Assembly (NCBI GenBank): GCA_032249695.1
Contig: JAVVHE010000007.1
Span: forward strand, 1-64,000
Source of the DNA: JAVVHE01 sp032249695
GTDB taxonomy: Bacteria; Pseudomonadota; Alphaproteobacteria; Sphingomonadales; Sphingomonadaceae
DNA: 64,000 nt
Direction of reading: 5' to 3'
Shown in pieces: positions 1-11,562 of this stretch; positions within the stretch are counted from its first letter, which is position 1, and each line of letters starts with the position of its first letter. Position numbers and translations under genes: made by a program. A model generated the notes under the pieces. That model was given only the letters and a program-made list of their open reading frames with translations. It was not told the origin of the DNA and made no database searches.

Positions 1-1854
1 GAGGGCCGCAACTGGGCCGAGCGCGCGGGCGACGAAGCGAAGAGCTGGGTCGGCGATCGCGATGCCGAGCGCCGCCGCGAGGAGGACCGCCAGACGATCG
101 GCCGCTATCCGGGCGAGGACCGCGGCGAGCGCCGTTACGGAGAGGACCGGGACGACGGCCGCTTCGGCAATTTCGGCGGGCGCAGCGGCTATGACCGCCG
201 CTACGCTTCGGGCGACCGCGACGGCTATCGCGGCGACAGCGAGACCGCGGGCGCCTATGGCGTCGGCCGCAGCTATGGCGCGCGCAACTGGCGCGACGAC
301 GATGAGGGCCGCGGCGGGTTCGAACGCGGCAACCGTTCGGGCGACCGTTCCAGCCGCAGCAGCTACGGCGAGGCGCAGAGCTACGGCTCGTCATACAGTG
401 GCGGCGAGCAGGGCCGCTACGGCGGCGCGATGGCCTCGGGCAGCAATTACGGTCAGGGCCATTACGGCGATTTGCGCGCGAGCGAGAGCGATCGCCATGC
501 GCGCTACGGCGGTCAGGGCGGCTATAGCGGCCAGGGCGCGTTCGGTGATCGCGGGCGACACGACCAGTCGCACACTGCAGGCGACCAGGGCCGCTTCGGC
601 GCGACCGGACCGGCGGGCCAGCCCGAGCGGCACGGCGGCGGCTACACGCCCGCCGGGCCGAGCGCCTACGGTGAGAACAGCCGGTTGACGCCGGGCACCA
701 GCGGCTACGGCAGCTATTCAACTGGCAGCGGCAACGAACGCGCGCGGTCGAGCCAGGGCGACTGGGGCTCCAGGCCCGGCCAGAGCGGCTACGGATCCTA
801 TCGGGCCGAACGGAGCGGCAGCTACGGCTCGGCTTCGGGCCCGTCGGACAACCGCACCGATCCGGGCGCGTTCAGCCAGAGCCCGACCGGCGGCGCCTAC
901 GGCGCGACCGGCTTCCAGGCGGCGCGCGAGGCCGCGTCGTACGGCGATGATTGGCGCGAGCGCAACGAACGCTGGGATCGCGAGACGCCGCGCGGCACCT
1001 TCGCTGGCGAAAGCCAGGACTATCACGGCGAGGATCGCGGCTTCTTCTCGAAGGCAGCCGACGAAGTCCGCTCGTGGTTCGGCGACGAGGACGCCGAGCG
1101 CCGCCGCCAGCTCGATCAGCAGCGTGAGGATGCCGAGCAAGCGTATCGCGGCGCGGGTGAAGGCGGCAGCGGCAGCAGCCACAACCAGTGGGACCCGCAC
1201 TATCACGAATATCGTTCACAGCGCGCGGCCGAACTCGATCGCGAGTATGACGAGTATCGCAGCAGCGGCTTCCAGTCGGGCCAGGACTTCGCGAGCTGGC
1301 GCAGCAGCCGGCAGTCGGGCGGCGCAGCCGCGGCGTCGGGCGCGGCAACGGCCGGGCTCGCCTCGGCCGGAGCGAGCGGCAACAGCTTCGCCTCGCAGGT
1401 GAAGGAGCATGCCCGCGTCGTCGGCTCGGACGGCCAGACCGTCGGCACCGTCGACCACGTCCACGGATCGGACATCAAGCTCGCCAAGAACGATAGTCCC
1501 GACGGCAAGCATCACCTGATCCCGCTGAGCTGGGTTGAGCGTGTCGAGGGGAACGAGGTGCGCCTGTCCAAGAAGGCCGACGAGGCTAAGCGCGAGTGGC
1601 GCGACGCCGATAATCAGGGCCAGCTCGGCCAGCTGAACGACGGCCTGATCGGGTCGACGCCCAAGCAGGACACGACGCAGTCGGCCGCGAGCGGCGCATC
1701 GTCGACCGTCGGCTCGGGCAACAGCTCGGCTGCCGGTGCCACGACGGGTTCGGGCCATGGCACGCTGGGCGGCGGCCACCAGGCGGGCTCAACGTCGCCG
1801 GGTGCGGGCGCAGGCTCGACGAGCAGCGCGGGCAGCGCAGGCGCGCGCCTGTGA
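1..1854 (+). CDS. SWFGD / DUF2171 low-complexity stress protein (5' end outside window)
   Basis: The frame is open from base 1, so the start lies upstream; 617 residues are visible. Two copies of an SWFGD-type motif are seen: SWVGDRDAERRR near residue 15 and SWFGDEDAERRR at 358-369. Between them is a long Gly/Ser/Tyr/Arg-rich stretch. Residues about 399-440 carry a block (HYHEYRSQ ... DREYDEYR ... DFASWRSSRQ) that recurs in the next gene. Residues about 463-520 form a DUF2171/PRC-barrel-like domain with the pattern VGSDGQTVGTVDHVHG. The tail is Ser/Gly/Ala/Thr repeats. Proteins of this type are usually linked to stress or desiccation; the function here is inferred. No signal peptide can be judged because the N-terminus is missing. 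Confidence 0.8.
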   Translation, partial: EGRNWAERAGDEAKSWVGDRDAERRREEDRQTIGRYPGEDRGERRYGEDRDDGRFGNFGGRSGYDRRYASGDRDGYRGDSETAGAYGVGRSYGARNWRDDDEGRGGFERGNRSGDRSSRSSYGEAQSYGSSYSGGEQGRYGGAMASGSNYGQGHYGDLRASESDRHARYGGQGGYSGQGAFGDRGRHDQSHTAGDQGRFGATGPAGQPERHGGGYTPAGPSAYGENSRLTPGTSGYGSYSTGSGNERARSSQGDWGSRPGQSGYGSYRAERSGSYGSASGPSDNRTDPGAFSQSPTGGAYGATGFQAAREAASYGDDWRERNERWDRETPRGTFAGESQDYHGEDRGFFSKAADEVRSWFGDEDAERRRQLDQQREDAEQAYRGAGEGGSGSSHNQWDPHYHEYRSQRAAELDREYDEYRSSGFQSGQDFASWRSSRQSGGAAAASGAATAGLASAGASGNSFASQVKEHARVVGSDGQTVGTVDHVHGSDIKLAKNDSPDGKHHLIPLSWVERVEGNEVRLSKKADEAKREWRDADNQGQLGQLNDGLIGSTPKQDTTQSAASGASSTVGSGNSSAAGATTGSGHGTLGGGHQAGSTSPGAGAGSTSSAGSAGARL

Positions 1855-1914
1855 TCCCGCATGTCTCCGGGTGGGCTTCGGCCTGCCCGGCTCGGCTTCG
1901 ACACTGAACACAAG

Positions 1915-1954
1915 GCGCCGGTCGTGGACACCCGCGACCGGCGCTTCTGCTTTT
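1915..1954 (+). terminator. Rho-independent terminator after the DUF2171 gene
   Basis: A perfect 10-bp stem (GCGCCGGTCG paired with CGACCGGCGC, loop 1925-1934) is followed by the T-rich run TTCTGCTTTT. It lies 60 bp after the stop codon of the upstream gene and just before the promoter of the next gene, so it separates two transcription units. Confidence 0.65.
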
Positions 1955-1967
1955 GCGGCAGGCTCCA

Positions 1968-1993
1968 GGAACGGAAGCGCGGGCGGCTCCGTT
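1968..1993 (+). promoter_or_regulatory. EcfG-type general stress response promoter
   Basis: GGAAC at 1968-1972 and CGTT at 1990-1993 are separated by exactly 17 bases. This matches the alphaproteobacterial EcfG sigma-factor consensus (GGAAC-N16/17-CGTT). Transcription would begin near 2001, about 66 bases upstream of the GTG start of the Gly/Gln-rich protein. The -35/-10 match is seen directly; use by EcfG is inferred. Confidence 0.65.
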
Positions 1994-2050
1994 CATTCAA
2001 GCGGGACCATCGCGCCGCGCCATCGGAGGCGCCCGCACCCAAGTACAGCC

Positions 2051-2057
2051 AAGGAGG
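2051..2057 (+). promoter_or_regulatory. Strong ribosome binding site that fixes a GTG start
   Basis: AAGGAGG lies 9 bases before the GTG at 2067. The frame is open further upstream (to 1953), but this near-perfect Shine-Dalgarno and the EcfG promoter at 1968 argue for the 2067 start. Confidence 0.7.
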
Positions 2058-2066
2058 CTACCCCAA

Positions 2067-3395
2067 GTGGATCAACAGCGTTTCAGTGACCGCGAACACG
2101 GTCAGCACGGGCACGGTCAAGATTATGGCCGTCAGCAGAGTTACCAGCAGGGCGCAAGCGGCGGACGCTATGGCCAGTCCGGCGAGGGCGGGTTCGACGC
2201 GATGGGCTCGCAATACGGCCAGCAGGGCGGCGGCCGCCAGCAGGGCGGCTTCGGTTCGCAGGCCCAGCAGGGCGGCTACGGCAGCCAGGGCGGGCGCGGG
2301 CAGTCCTCGCACGGTTTCGGCCCGCAGGGCGGCTATGGCAGCCAGGGCCAGGGTGGCGACAGCCAGTCGAGCGGTTTCGACCAAGGCTCGCAGGGCTTCG
2401 GCGGCCAGGGCAGCTACGGCCAGCAGCATGGCGGCAACTATGGCGCGCAAGGCTACGGGCTCTCAGGCCAGAGCGGCGGCTACGGCCAGCCGAACCAGTA
2501 TCAGCCCCAGGGCGGCTACGGCGCGGGTCAGGGCGGGCGTGAATGGACCCAGCAGAGCCAGGGCTCGCAGGGCGGCTACGGTTCGCAGGGCGGCTACGGC
2601 TCGCAGGGCGGCTATGGTTCGCAGGGCGGCTATGGTTCGCAGGGCGGCTATGGTTCGCAGGGCGGCTACGGTCCGCAGGGCGGCTATGGCAGCCACAGCC
2701 AGTCGCAGCAGCGCTTCGGCTCGCAGGGCCAGGGCGGCTTCGGGCAGGGCGGGCAGCAGGGCCAGTTCGGCGGCGGCCAAGGCCAGCATGGTCGGGGTCA
2801 GGGCGAGCACGACGACCACCACTATCGCTCGTGGCGCGACCAGCAGCTGTCGCAGTATGACCGCGACTACGAGGAGTTCCGCAAGCACCGGCAGAGCCAG
2901 TTCGCGCAGGATTTCGATGCATGGCGCAGCTCGCGCCAGCAGGGCGGCCAGTTGCAGCAGGGTCAGCATGGCCAGCCTCAGCAGGGCCAGTCACAGCCGG
3001 GTCAGTCCACCCAGTCGCAGCACGGGTCGCACGGCAACCAGGGGTCTTCGAGCAGCTCGGGCGGCTTCAGCGGATCGGGCAATCCGGGTCTGACCGGCGC
3101 GTCGAGCGCTTCGGGCCACAGCGGCACGTCGGGCGCCGGTTCGACTGCGACGCAGGGCGGCAGCGGTGCCGGCGGTGCCGGCGGTGTCAGCGGCTCGCAC
3201 GGCCAGGGTGGAGCGGGCGGCTCGTCGGGGATGACCGGCTCGTCGGGCGCGACCGGCTCGACCGGCTCGACCGGGGGCGCCGGCGGCACGGGCTCCTCGG
3301 GCGCTGGCGGCTCCGCGGGCTCCAGCGGCGGCACGGGCTCGACCACATCCTCGGGCGGCAGCAGCTCGGCGTCGTCGAGCAGCGACAAGAAGTGA
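2067..3395 (+). CDS. Gly/Gln/Tyr/Ser-rich low-complexity stress protein with GGYGSQ repeats
   Basis: 442 residues beginning MDQQRFSDREHGQ. No family is named with confidence. The N-terminal and middle regions (about residues 30-255) are almost entirely Gly, Gln, Ser, Tyr and Phe, with seven GGYGSQ-type units at about residues 169-210. Residues about 252-295 carry the block HHYRSWRDQQLSQYDRDYEEFR ... DFDAWRSSRQ, matching the block in the preceding DUF2171 gene. This links the two as relatives, although the DUF2171 domain is missing here. The tail is Ser/Gly/Thr-rich. No membrane segment or signal peptide is seen. An EcfG-type promoter upstream suggests general-stress induction. The composition resembles prion-like, phase-separating domains; that role is only an inference. 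Confidence 0.75.
   Translation: MDQQRFSDREHGQHGHGQDYGRQQSYQQGASGGRYGQSGEGGFDAMGSQYGQQGGGRQQGGFGSQAQQGGYGSQGGRGQSSHGFGPQGGYGSQGQGGDSQSSGFDQGSQGFGGQGSYGQQHGGNYGAQGYGLSGQSGGYGQPNQYQPQGGYGAGQGGREWTQQSQGSQGGYGSQGGYGSQGGYGSQGGYGSQGGYGSQGGYGPQGGYGSHSQSQQRFGSQGQGGFGQGGQQGQFGGGQGQHGRGQGEHDDHHYRSWRDQQLSQYDRDYEEFRKHRQSQFAQDFDAWRSSRQQGGQLQQGQHGQPQQGQSQPGQSTQSQHGSHGNQGSSSSSGGFSGSGNPGLTGASSASGHSGTSGAGSTATQGGSGAGGAGGVSGSHGQGGAGGSSGMTGSSGATGSTGSTGGAGGTGSSGAGGSAGSSGGTGSTTSSGGSSSASSSSDKK
2571..2696 (+). repeat. Seven tandem 18-bp units encoding GGYGSQ
   Basis: Units of the form GGCGGCTAYGGYTCGCAG begin at 2571, 2589, 2607, 2625, 2643, 2661 and 2679. Units 3 to 5 are identical; the others differ by one or a few bases, and the last diverges at its 3' end. 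Such homogeneity at DNA level suggests recent expansion by slippage or unequal recombination. Each unit is in frame, so copy-number change alters protein length only. Confidence 0.9.
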
Positions 3396-3448
3396 CTCGC
3401 CGGCGGCGCTGCGCATCGGTGCGGCGCCGTCATCATTGCGGCGAAACG

Positions 3449-3476
3449 GCGCTCCCCGGCATGAGCCGGGGAGCGC
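3449..3476 (+). terminator. Strong hairpin between the Gly-rich gene and folE
   Basis: A perfect 12-bp stem (GCGCTCCCCGGC with GCCGGGGAGCGC) closes a 4-base loop, 54 bp after the stop codon of the upstream gene. No T-run follows, so it could be a terminator or a mobile palindrome. Confidence 0.45.
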
Positions 3477-3519
3477 TGACTTGTAGCCGGCGCGCTGCGA
3501 CCCCACTCCTGCCCATGTA

Positions 3520-4146
3520 ATGATCGAACACTCAGCCGACGCCGCCGGTAACGGTGATCTCGTCGAAGAACTCGGGCGCGATGCAGCCATCCCATCGAAC
3601 GTGCTGGCAGCCGTCGACACGCTGATCCGCTGGGCGGGCGACGACCCAGCGCGCGAGGGGCTGCGCGACACGCCCGGCCGGGTCGCCCGCGCCTATCGCG
3701 AATATTTCCGCGGCTATGAGGAAGACCCTGGCCAGCATCTGGACCGCGTGTTTCACGAGGTCGGCGGCTATGACGAGATCGTGCTGCTGCGTGACATCCC
3801 GTTCCAGAGCTTCTGCGAACATCACATGGCGCCGATCACCGGCAAGGCGCACATCGCGTATTTGCCGCGCCACCATGTCGTCGGCATCTCGAAGCTCGCC
3901 CGCGTGCTCCACGGCTATGCGCGCAGGCTGCAGGTGCAGGAGCGGCTGACCGCCGAAGTGGCCGAGTGCATCGACCGCAAGCTGAAGCCGCAGGGCGTGG
4001 CGGTCGTGATCGAGGCGACGCACGCCTGCATGACCGCACGCGGCGTGATGACTCCGGCCGTGCTGATGACGACCAGCCGCATGATGGGCGTGTTCCGCGA
4101 TGACGAGAAATCGCGCCGCGAGGTGCTGTCGCTGATGGGCCTCTGA
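3520..4146 (+). CDS. folE: GTP cyclohydrolase I
   Basis: 208 residues, the usual length for FolE. It converts GTP to 7,8-dihydroneopterin triphosphate, the first step of folate (and queuosine precursor) synthesis in the cytoplasm. Signature pieces are visible: TPGRVARAYREYFRGY at about 51-66, FCEHHMAPI at 98-106 (Cys99 and a following His as zinc ligands), GISKLARV at 122-129 and HACMTARGV at 168-176 with Cys170 as the third zinc ligand. The ATG at 3520 is the first in frame after the upstream hairpin. The gene stands alone on the plus strand; its downstream neighbour recG is convergent. Confidence 0.95.
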   Translation: MIEHSADAAGNGDLVEELGRDAAIPSNVLAAVDTLIRWAGDDPAREGLRDTPGRVARAYREYFRGYEEDPGQHLDRVFHEVGGYDEIVLLRDIPFQSFCEHHMAPITGKAHIAYLPRHHVVGISKLARVLHGYARRLQVQERLTAEVAECIDRKLKPQGVAVVIEATHACMTARGVMTPAVLMTTSRMMGVFRDDEKSRREVLSLMGL

Positions 4147-4361
4147 CGCGCAGGGCCGGCAGCTACTCCGCCGATCCTTCTCCGGCCGCCATTCCCGATG
4201 CTGCGCCCGGTGACCGCACGCGAGCATCCCCATGCCGCCCGACGGACCGACCGCGATCTCGCCGACGGGGATGTCGGCCCGCGCTGGTCCGGTCGCCCGA
4301 CGCCGCGGGGCGGATCGCGCTGGCGGCCGGGCTTCCCCGCCGCGCGCCGCCGCCGCGCCGC

Positions 4362-6416
4362 CTAGCCCGATCGCAGCAGCCGCACCGCCCAATCGCGTTC
4401 GAACAGATAGAGCGCGACGCGGGCGGCCTGGCCCTGCGGGCCGGCGAGCGCGGGGTCGTCGCGCACCAGCGCTTCGGCCTCGGCACGCGCTTCGCTCACC
4501 CAGCGCCCGACCTGCTCTGACGTCGCCAGCCGCCAGACCGGCTCGCCCGCCTGCCGCGTGCCGAGCATTTCGCCCGACCCGCGCAAGCGCAGGTCCTCCT
4601 CGGCGATGCGGAACCCGTCATTCGTCGCGCGCATCAGGCTGAGGCGGGCCTTCATTGTTTCGGAAAGCTCGTCGGCGTGGAGCAGCAGGCACCAGCTCTG
4701 CCCGCCGCCACGCCCGACGCGGCCGCGCAGCTGGTGGAGCTGGGCGAGGCCGAACCTCTCCGCCGCCTCGATGACGATGAGGTTCGCGGCGGGCACGTCG
4801 ACGCCCACCTCGATCACCGTCGTTGCAACCAGCAGCCGCGCATCGCCACGCGCAAAGCGCGCCATCGCTGCGTCCTTCTCCGCGCCCTTCATTCGGCCGT
4901 GGACCAGCTCCACCCGCTCGGCACCGAAACGGCTGCGCAGTTCGGCGGCGCGGCTGACCGCGGCTGCGTCGTCCTCGGCCTCGCGCCCCTCGACCAGCGG
5001 ACACACCCAGTAGGCCTGGCCGCCGCCCGCCAGATGGCGGCCGAGGCTGCCGATGAGCTCGTCATAGCGCGAAGCGCGGACCATGCGCGTATCGATCGGC
5101 TGGCGCCCGGGCGGACGCTCGTCGAGCACCGACACGTCCATCTCGCCGTATGCAGTCAGCGCCAAAGTGCGCGGGATCGGAGTCGCGGTCATCGCGAGCA
5201 GATGCGGCGCCAGCCGAGCCTTGTCGGCCAGCGCCTTGCGTTCCTCCACGCCGAAGCGGTGCTGCTCGTCCACCACCGCGAGCGCGAGGTTCTGGAAGGC
5301 GACCGGCTCCTGGAACAGCGCGTGGGTCCCGACCGCGATGTGCGCGCGTCCGTCCGCCAGCGCGGCCAGCTTCATCGCCCGCTCGCCCTTCGTGTCGCGG
5401 CCGGTCAGCAGTTCCAGCCGCACGGGCAGGCCATCGAGCAGCTTCGCCAGCCCCGCGGCGTGCTGACGCGCAAGGATCTCGGTCGGCGCAAGCATCGCCG
5501 CCTGCGCGCCCGCCTCCACCGCGGTCAGCATGCTAAGCAGCGCGACCAGCGTCTTGCCCGCGCCGACGTCGCCCTGCAGCAGCCGCAGCATCGGCCTGGG
5601 CGTCGCGATGTCGCCCACAATCTCCGCCAGCGCCCGCTGTTGTGCGCCCGTCGGCCGGTAGGGCAGCGCGTTCAGAAGCTTGGCCGTCAGCGCCCCGGTC
5701 CCGCACAGCGCCTGCGCGGGCCGCGAGCGCGCCGAACCACGCGCCAGCAGCAGAGCCAGCTGCGTCGCGAACAGCTCGTCGAACGCCAGCCGGTCGCGCG
5801 CGAACGGATCGAGCGCGTGCGCGGCCCGCAACGCTTCGACGAAGGGCGGCCAGCCACGAGTCGCGGCCGGGCCCCATTCGGAGAGCTGCGGCAGCTTCGC
5901 CAGCGCCGCCGCGGTCAGCGCACCCATGCGCTTGTTCGCCAGCCCCTCGGTCAGGCCATAGACCGGCTCCGCATCGGGAATCGTCGTCGCCTCGCCTTCG
6001 GCGACGATATAATCCGGGTGCACGATCTGGAGGCTGTCGCCGAACCGCTCCAGCCGTCCGCTCACCACGCGCCGCGCGCCGATGGGCAGCTGCCGCGCCG
6101 CGTAGCGCCCGGCATCGCCGAAGAAGGCGAGCGTCAGCGGCAGCCCCAGGCCGTCGCGCACGCGCACCCGGAACGGCGCCCGCCCCTGCCCTCGCGCATG
6201 ATCCTCCACCCGCACGTGCAGCGTCACCGCGCGCCCCTCATAGGCCGGATCGATCGAGGCAAGGCGCGTCCGCTCGACTCGCGACACGGGCAGGTGAAAC
6301 GCCAGATCGAGGACGCGCGTGATCTTCAGCCGCGCGAGGCACTTGGCGAGCGCGGGGCCGACGCCCGGCAGCGACGACACGTCCGCGAACAGCGGGTTGA
6401 GGAGCGGGGGCCGCAT
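4362..6416 (-). CDS. recG: ATP-dependent DNA helicase RecG
   Basis: 684 residues starting MRPPLLNPLF. The frame extends further upstream, but residues before this Met do not look like RecG and would overlap the divergent sdhE. RecG remodels stalled replication forks and Holliday junctions. The N-terminal wedge/OB part contains LPGVGPALAKCLARL and RVVSGRLERFGDSLQIVHPDY. The helicase core has Walker A GDVGAGKT, the DExH-type box VVDEQHRFGV, and the C-terminal motifs TTVIEVGVDVP and QLRGRVGRG. It is divergent from sdhE with about 70 bp between starts. The 215 bp between folE and recG stop codons show no supported gene. Confidence 0.95.
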   Translation of the reverse strand: MRPPLLNPLFADVSSLPGVGPALAKCLARLKITRVLDLAFHLPVSRVERTRLASIDPAYEGRAVTLHVRVEDHARGQGRAPFRVRVRDGLGLPLTLAFFGDAGRYAARQLPIGARRVVSGRLERFGDSLQIVHPDYIVAEGEATTIPDAEPVYGLTEGLANKRMGALTAAALAKLPQLSEWGPAATRGWPPFVEALRAAHALDPFARDRLAFDELFATQLALLLARGSARSRPAQALCGTGALTAKLLNALPYRPTGAQQRALAEIVGDIATPRPMLRLLQGDVGAGKTLVALLSMLTAVEAGAQAAMLAPTEILARQHAAGLAKLLDGLPVRLELLTGRDTKGERAMKLAALADGRAHIAVGTHALFQEPVAFQNLALAVVDEQHRFGVEERKALADKARLAPHLLAMTATPIPRTLALTAYGEMDVSVLDERPPGRQPIDTRMVRASRYDELIGSLGRHLAGGGQAYWVCPLVEGREAEDDAAAVSRAAELRSRFGAERVELVHGRMKGAEKDAAMARFARGDARLLVATTVIEVGVDVPAANLIVIEAAERFGLAQLHQLRGRVGRGGGQSWCLLLHADELSETMKARLSLMRATNDGFRIAEEDLRLRGSGEMLGTRQAGEPVWRLATSEQVGRWVSEARAEAEALVRDDPALAGPQGQAARVALYLFERDWAVRLLRSG

Positions 6417-6488
6417 GGCTACCAGCAGCGTTCGTAAGCCTGATCGCCTCGGCCCGCTACCGGGCGCGGGGCGCGGGTTCATTTCGCT

Positions 6489-6782
6489 GTGGAAGCTGCC
6501 GTGGACGATCCCCCCCTCGCCTTCGAACACCGTTTGAAGCGGCTGCACTTCCGCGCCAACCACCGCGGCACCAAGGAAGCCGACCTGCTGGTCGGCGGCT
6601 TCGTCCGGTCGCAGCTGGCAAGGCTCGACGAGCACGGGCTGGCGTGGCTGGAAGCGCTGATGCACGAGCAGGATGTCGACATCCTAGCCTGGGCGTTCGG
6701 CAAGGCGGCGCCGCCCGCGCGATTCGATGGGCCGATGATGCAGGCGATGCAGCGCCTGGATTATATCCCAATCGCGCGGTGA
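6489..6782 (+). CDS. sdhE: Succinate dehydrogenase assembly factor SdhE (CptB/YgfY family)
   Basis: 97 residues, typical of the family. SdhE helps attach FAD covalently to the SDH flavoprotein subunit. The family signature RGTKEADLL at about residues 26-34 (RGxxE motif) is present, followed by WLEALMHEQDVDILAW in the second helical part. The start is GTG at 6489; a second in-frame GTG at 6501 (MDDPPLAFEHRLKRL) is equally possible and no clear ribosome binding site decides between them. The position between divergent recG and downstream mfd is a common alphaproteobacterial arrangement. Confidence 0.9.
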   Translation: MEAAVDDPPLAFEHRLKRLHFRANHRGTKEADLLVGGFVRSQLARLDEHGLAWLEALMHEQDVDILAWAFGKAAPPARFDGPMMQAMQRLDYIPIAR

Positions 6783-6786
6783 CGGT

Positions 6787-6893
6787 CCGCACGGCCCTCT
6801 CCCTGGCGAGCTTACGCGCGCCCGTCCCTCCAATGCACGCGGGAAAGGGCGGCCGAGCGCGGAGCCCGGCGTGGGGAGAGGGCACCTCGCCAA
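6787..6893. repeat. Structured intergenic palindrome (REP-like family)
   Basis: Ends of opposite orientation, GGCCCTCTCCCTGGCG and CGGCGTGGGGAGAGGGCACC, enclose a GC-rich core between sdhE and mfd. Related elements occur near 21,708, 29,049 and 32,158 with the same CCTCTCCCC / GGGGAGAGG theme. It resembles short dispersed palindromic repeats; no coding content. Confidence 0.5.
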
Positions 6894-6903
6894 CGGTTTC
6901 GAC

Positions 6904-10485
<3,582 letters not shown>

Positions 10486-10493
10486 CCTGGCGG

Positions 10494-10516
10494 CGGCCGC
10501 TGCACCCGTGCGGCCG
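10494..10516 (+). terminator. Possible terminator hairpin after mfd
   Basis: CGGCCGC (10494-10500) pairs with GCGGCCG (10510-10516) a few bases after the mfd stop. It lacks a clean T-tract, so it is only a weak terminator candidate. Confidence 0.35.
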
Positions 10517-10554
10517 GGGTTGCGTCATCGACACACGCCGCTAGAGCGACCGCC

Positions 10555-11562
10555 GTGGCGGATATGAACACTGGCACGGGCTATGCAGTCTCCGATTCGG
10601 AGGTCAGCTATGCCCAGTTCCGGGCTCTTGCGAACTCGATCCCCAACCTCGCGTGGATGGCGCATCCCGACGGCTGGATCTTTTGGTACAACCGGCGCTG
10701 GTACGATTACACCGGCACCACGCCCGAGCAGATGGCAGGTTGGGGCTGGCAGGCCGTTCATCACCCCGATGTGCTGCCCGAAATGCTGCGGCGCTGGATG
10801 GCCGCGCTCGCCGACGGCAAGCCGTTCGAGATGACCTTCCCGCTCCGCCGCGGATCGGATGGCAGCTATCGCATCTTCGTCACTCGCGCGGAGCCGCTGT
10901 ACGAGGGCGGGCGTTTGGTCGGCTGGTTCGGAACGAACACCGACGTGACCGAGCAGGAACGCACGCGCGAGCGGTTGCAGGCGATGATCAACGAGCTCAA
11001 CCACCGCGTGAAAAACACCCTGGCGACCGTTCATTCGATCGCGAGCCACAGCTTCCGCAACTCGAATCGCGAAGCGTTCGAAGCGTTTGAGGGGCGGCTG
11101 CTGGCGCTGGCGGGCGTGCACGACATGCTGACGCGCGAAAGCTGGGCGAATGCGGGGCTGGACGAGCTCATCCGTGTCGCGATCGGGCCGTTCAGCCCCG
11201 AGCGTTTCCGGCTGACGGGTGAGCCGGTCATCGTCGAGCCGCGCGTCGCCTCGGCGCTGGCGATCACGCTGCACGAACTCGCCACCAACGCGACGCGCTT
11301 CGGATCACTCTCGGCGGCGGGCGGCGGGGTGGAGATCAGCTGGCGGGGCGTGCTGGGGCCGGGCGGAGCGCGGCTGCTGACGATCGACTGGGACGAATAT
11401 GGCGGCCCGCCCGCCGAGCCCCCCGAGCGCGAGGGCTTCGGCCTCCGCCTCATCCGCCGCGCCGCAGCGGTGGACCGCGACGCATCGGTGTCGGTCTCGT
11501 TCGAGCCTGCGGGGCTCCACTGCCGAATCGTGCTGCCGATCGGCGATCAGGTGCTGCGGTGA
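10555..11562 (+). CDS. PAS-domain HWE-family sensor histidine kinase
   Basis: 335 residues. A PAS domain spans about 20-135 (FRALANSIPNLAWMAHPDG ... WFGTNTDVTEQERTRER). The HWE/HisKA_2 kinase core has the phospho-acceptor block NELNHRVKNTLATVHSIA at about 145-162, the N-box LHELATNATRFG, the diagnostic WDEYGG, and GFGLRLI. No transmembrane segment is seen, so it should be a cytoplasmic sensor. GTG at 10555 is used; ATG at 10564 is an alternative. It overlaps the following receiver gene by 4 bases (GTGA), indicating translational coupling. HWE kinases in this group often feed the general stress response, but the actual signal is unknown. Confidence 0.88.
   Translation: MADMNTGTGYAVSDSEVSYAQFRALANSIPNLAWMAHPDGWIFWYNRRWYDYTGTTPEQMAGWGWQAVHHPDVLPEMLRRWMAALADGKPFEMTFPLRRGSDGSYRIFVTRAEPLYEGGRLVGWFGTNTDVTEQERTRERLQAMINELNHRVKNTLATVHSIASHSFRNSNREAFEAFEGRLLALAGVHDMLTRESWANAGLDELIRVAIGPFSPERFRLTGEPVIVEPRVASALAITLHELATNATRFGSLSAAGGGVEISWRGVLGPGGARLLTIDWDEYGGPPAEPPEREGFGLRLIRRAAAVDRDASVSVSFEPAGLHCRIVLPIGDQVLR

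Noticed and set aside
1861..3093. Alternative plus-strand frame through the Gly/Gln-rich gene (410 codons)
   Set aside because: Its translation is Arg/Ala/Ser repeat noise from the 18-bp units in the wrong register, whereas the 2067 frame has a promoter, ribosome site and homology to the upstream gene.
4147..4361. Possible minus-strand coding segment between folE and recG
   Set aside because: Frames here are open only as extensions of shadows; no start, ribosome site or family pattern.
4677..6437. Plus-strand open frame of 586 codons opposite recG
   Set aside because: It is antisense to a well-supported RecG, rich in Arg/Gln/His as expected of a mirrored GC-rich gene, and matches no family.
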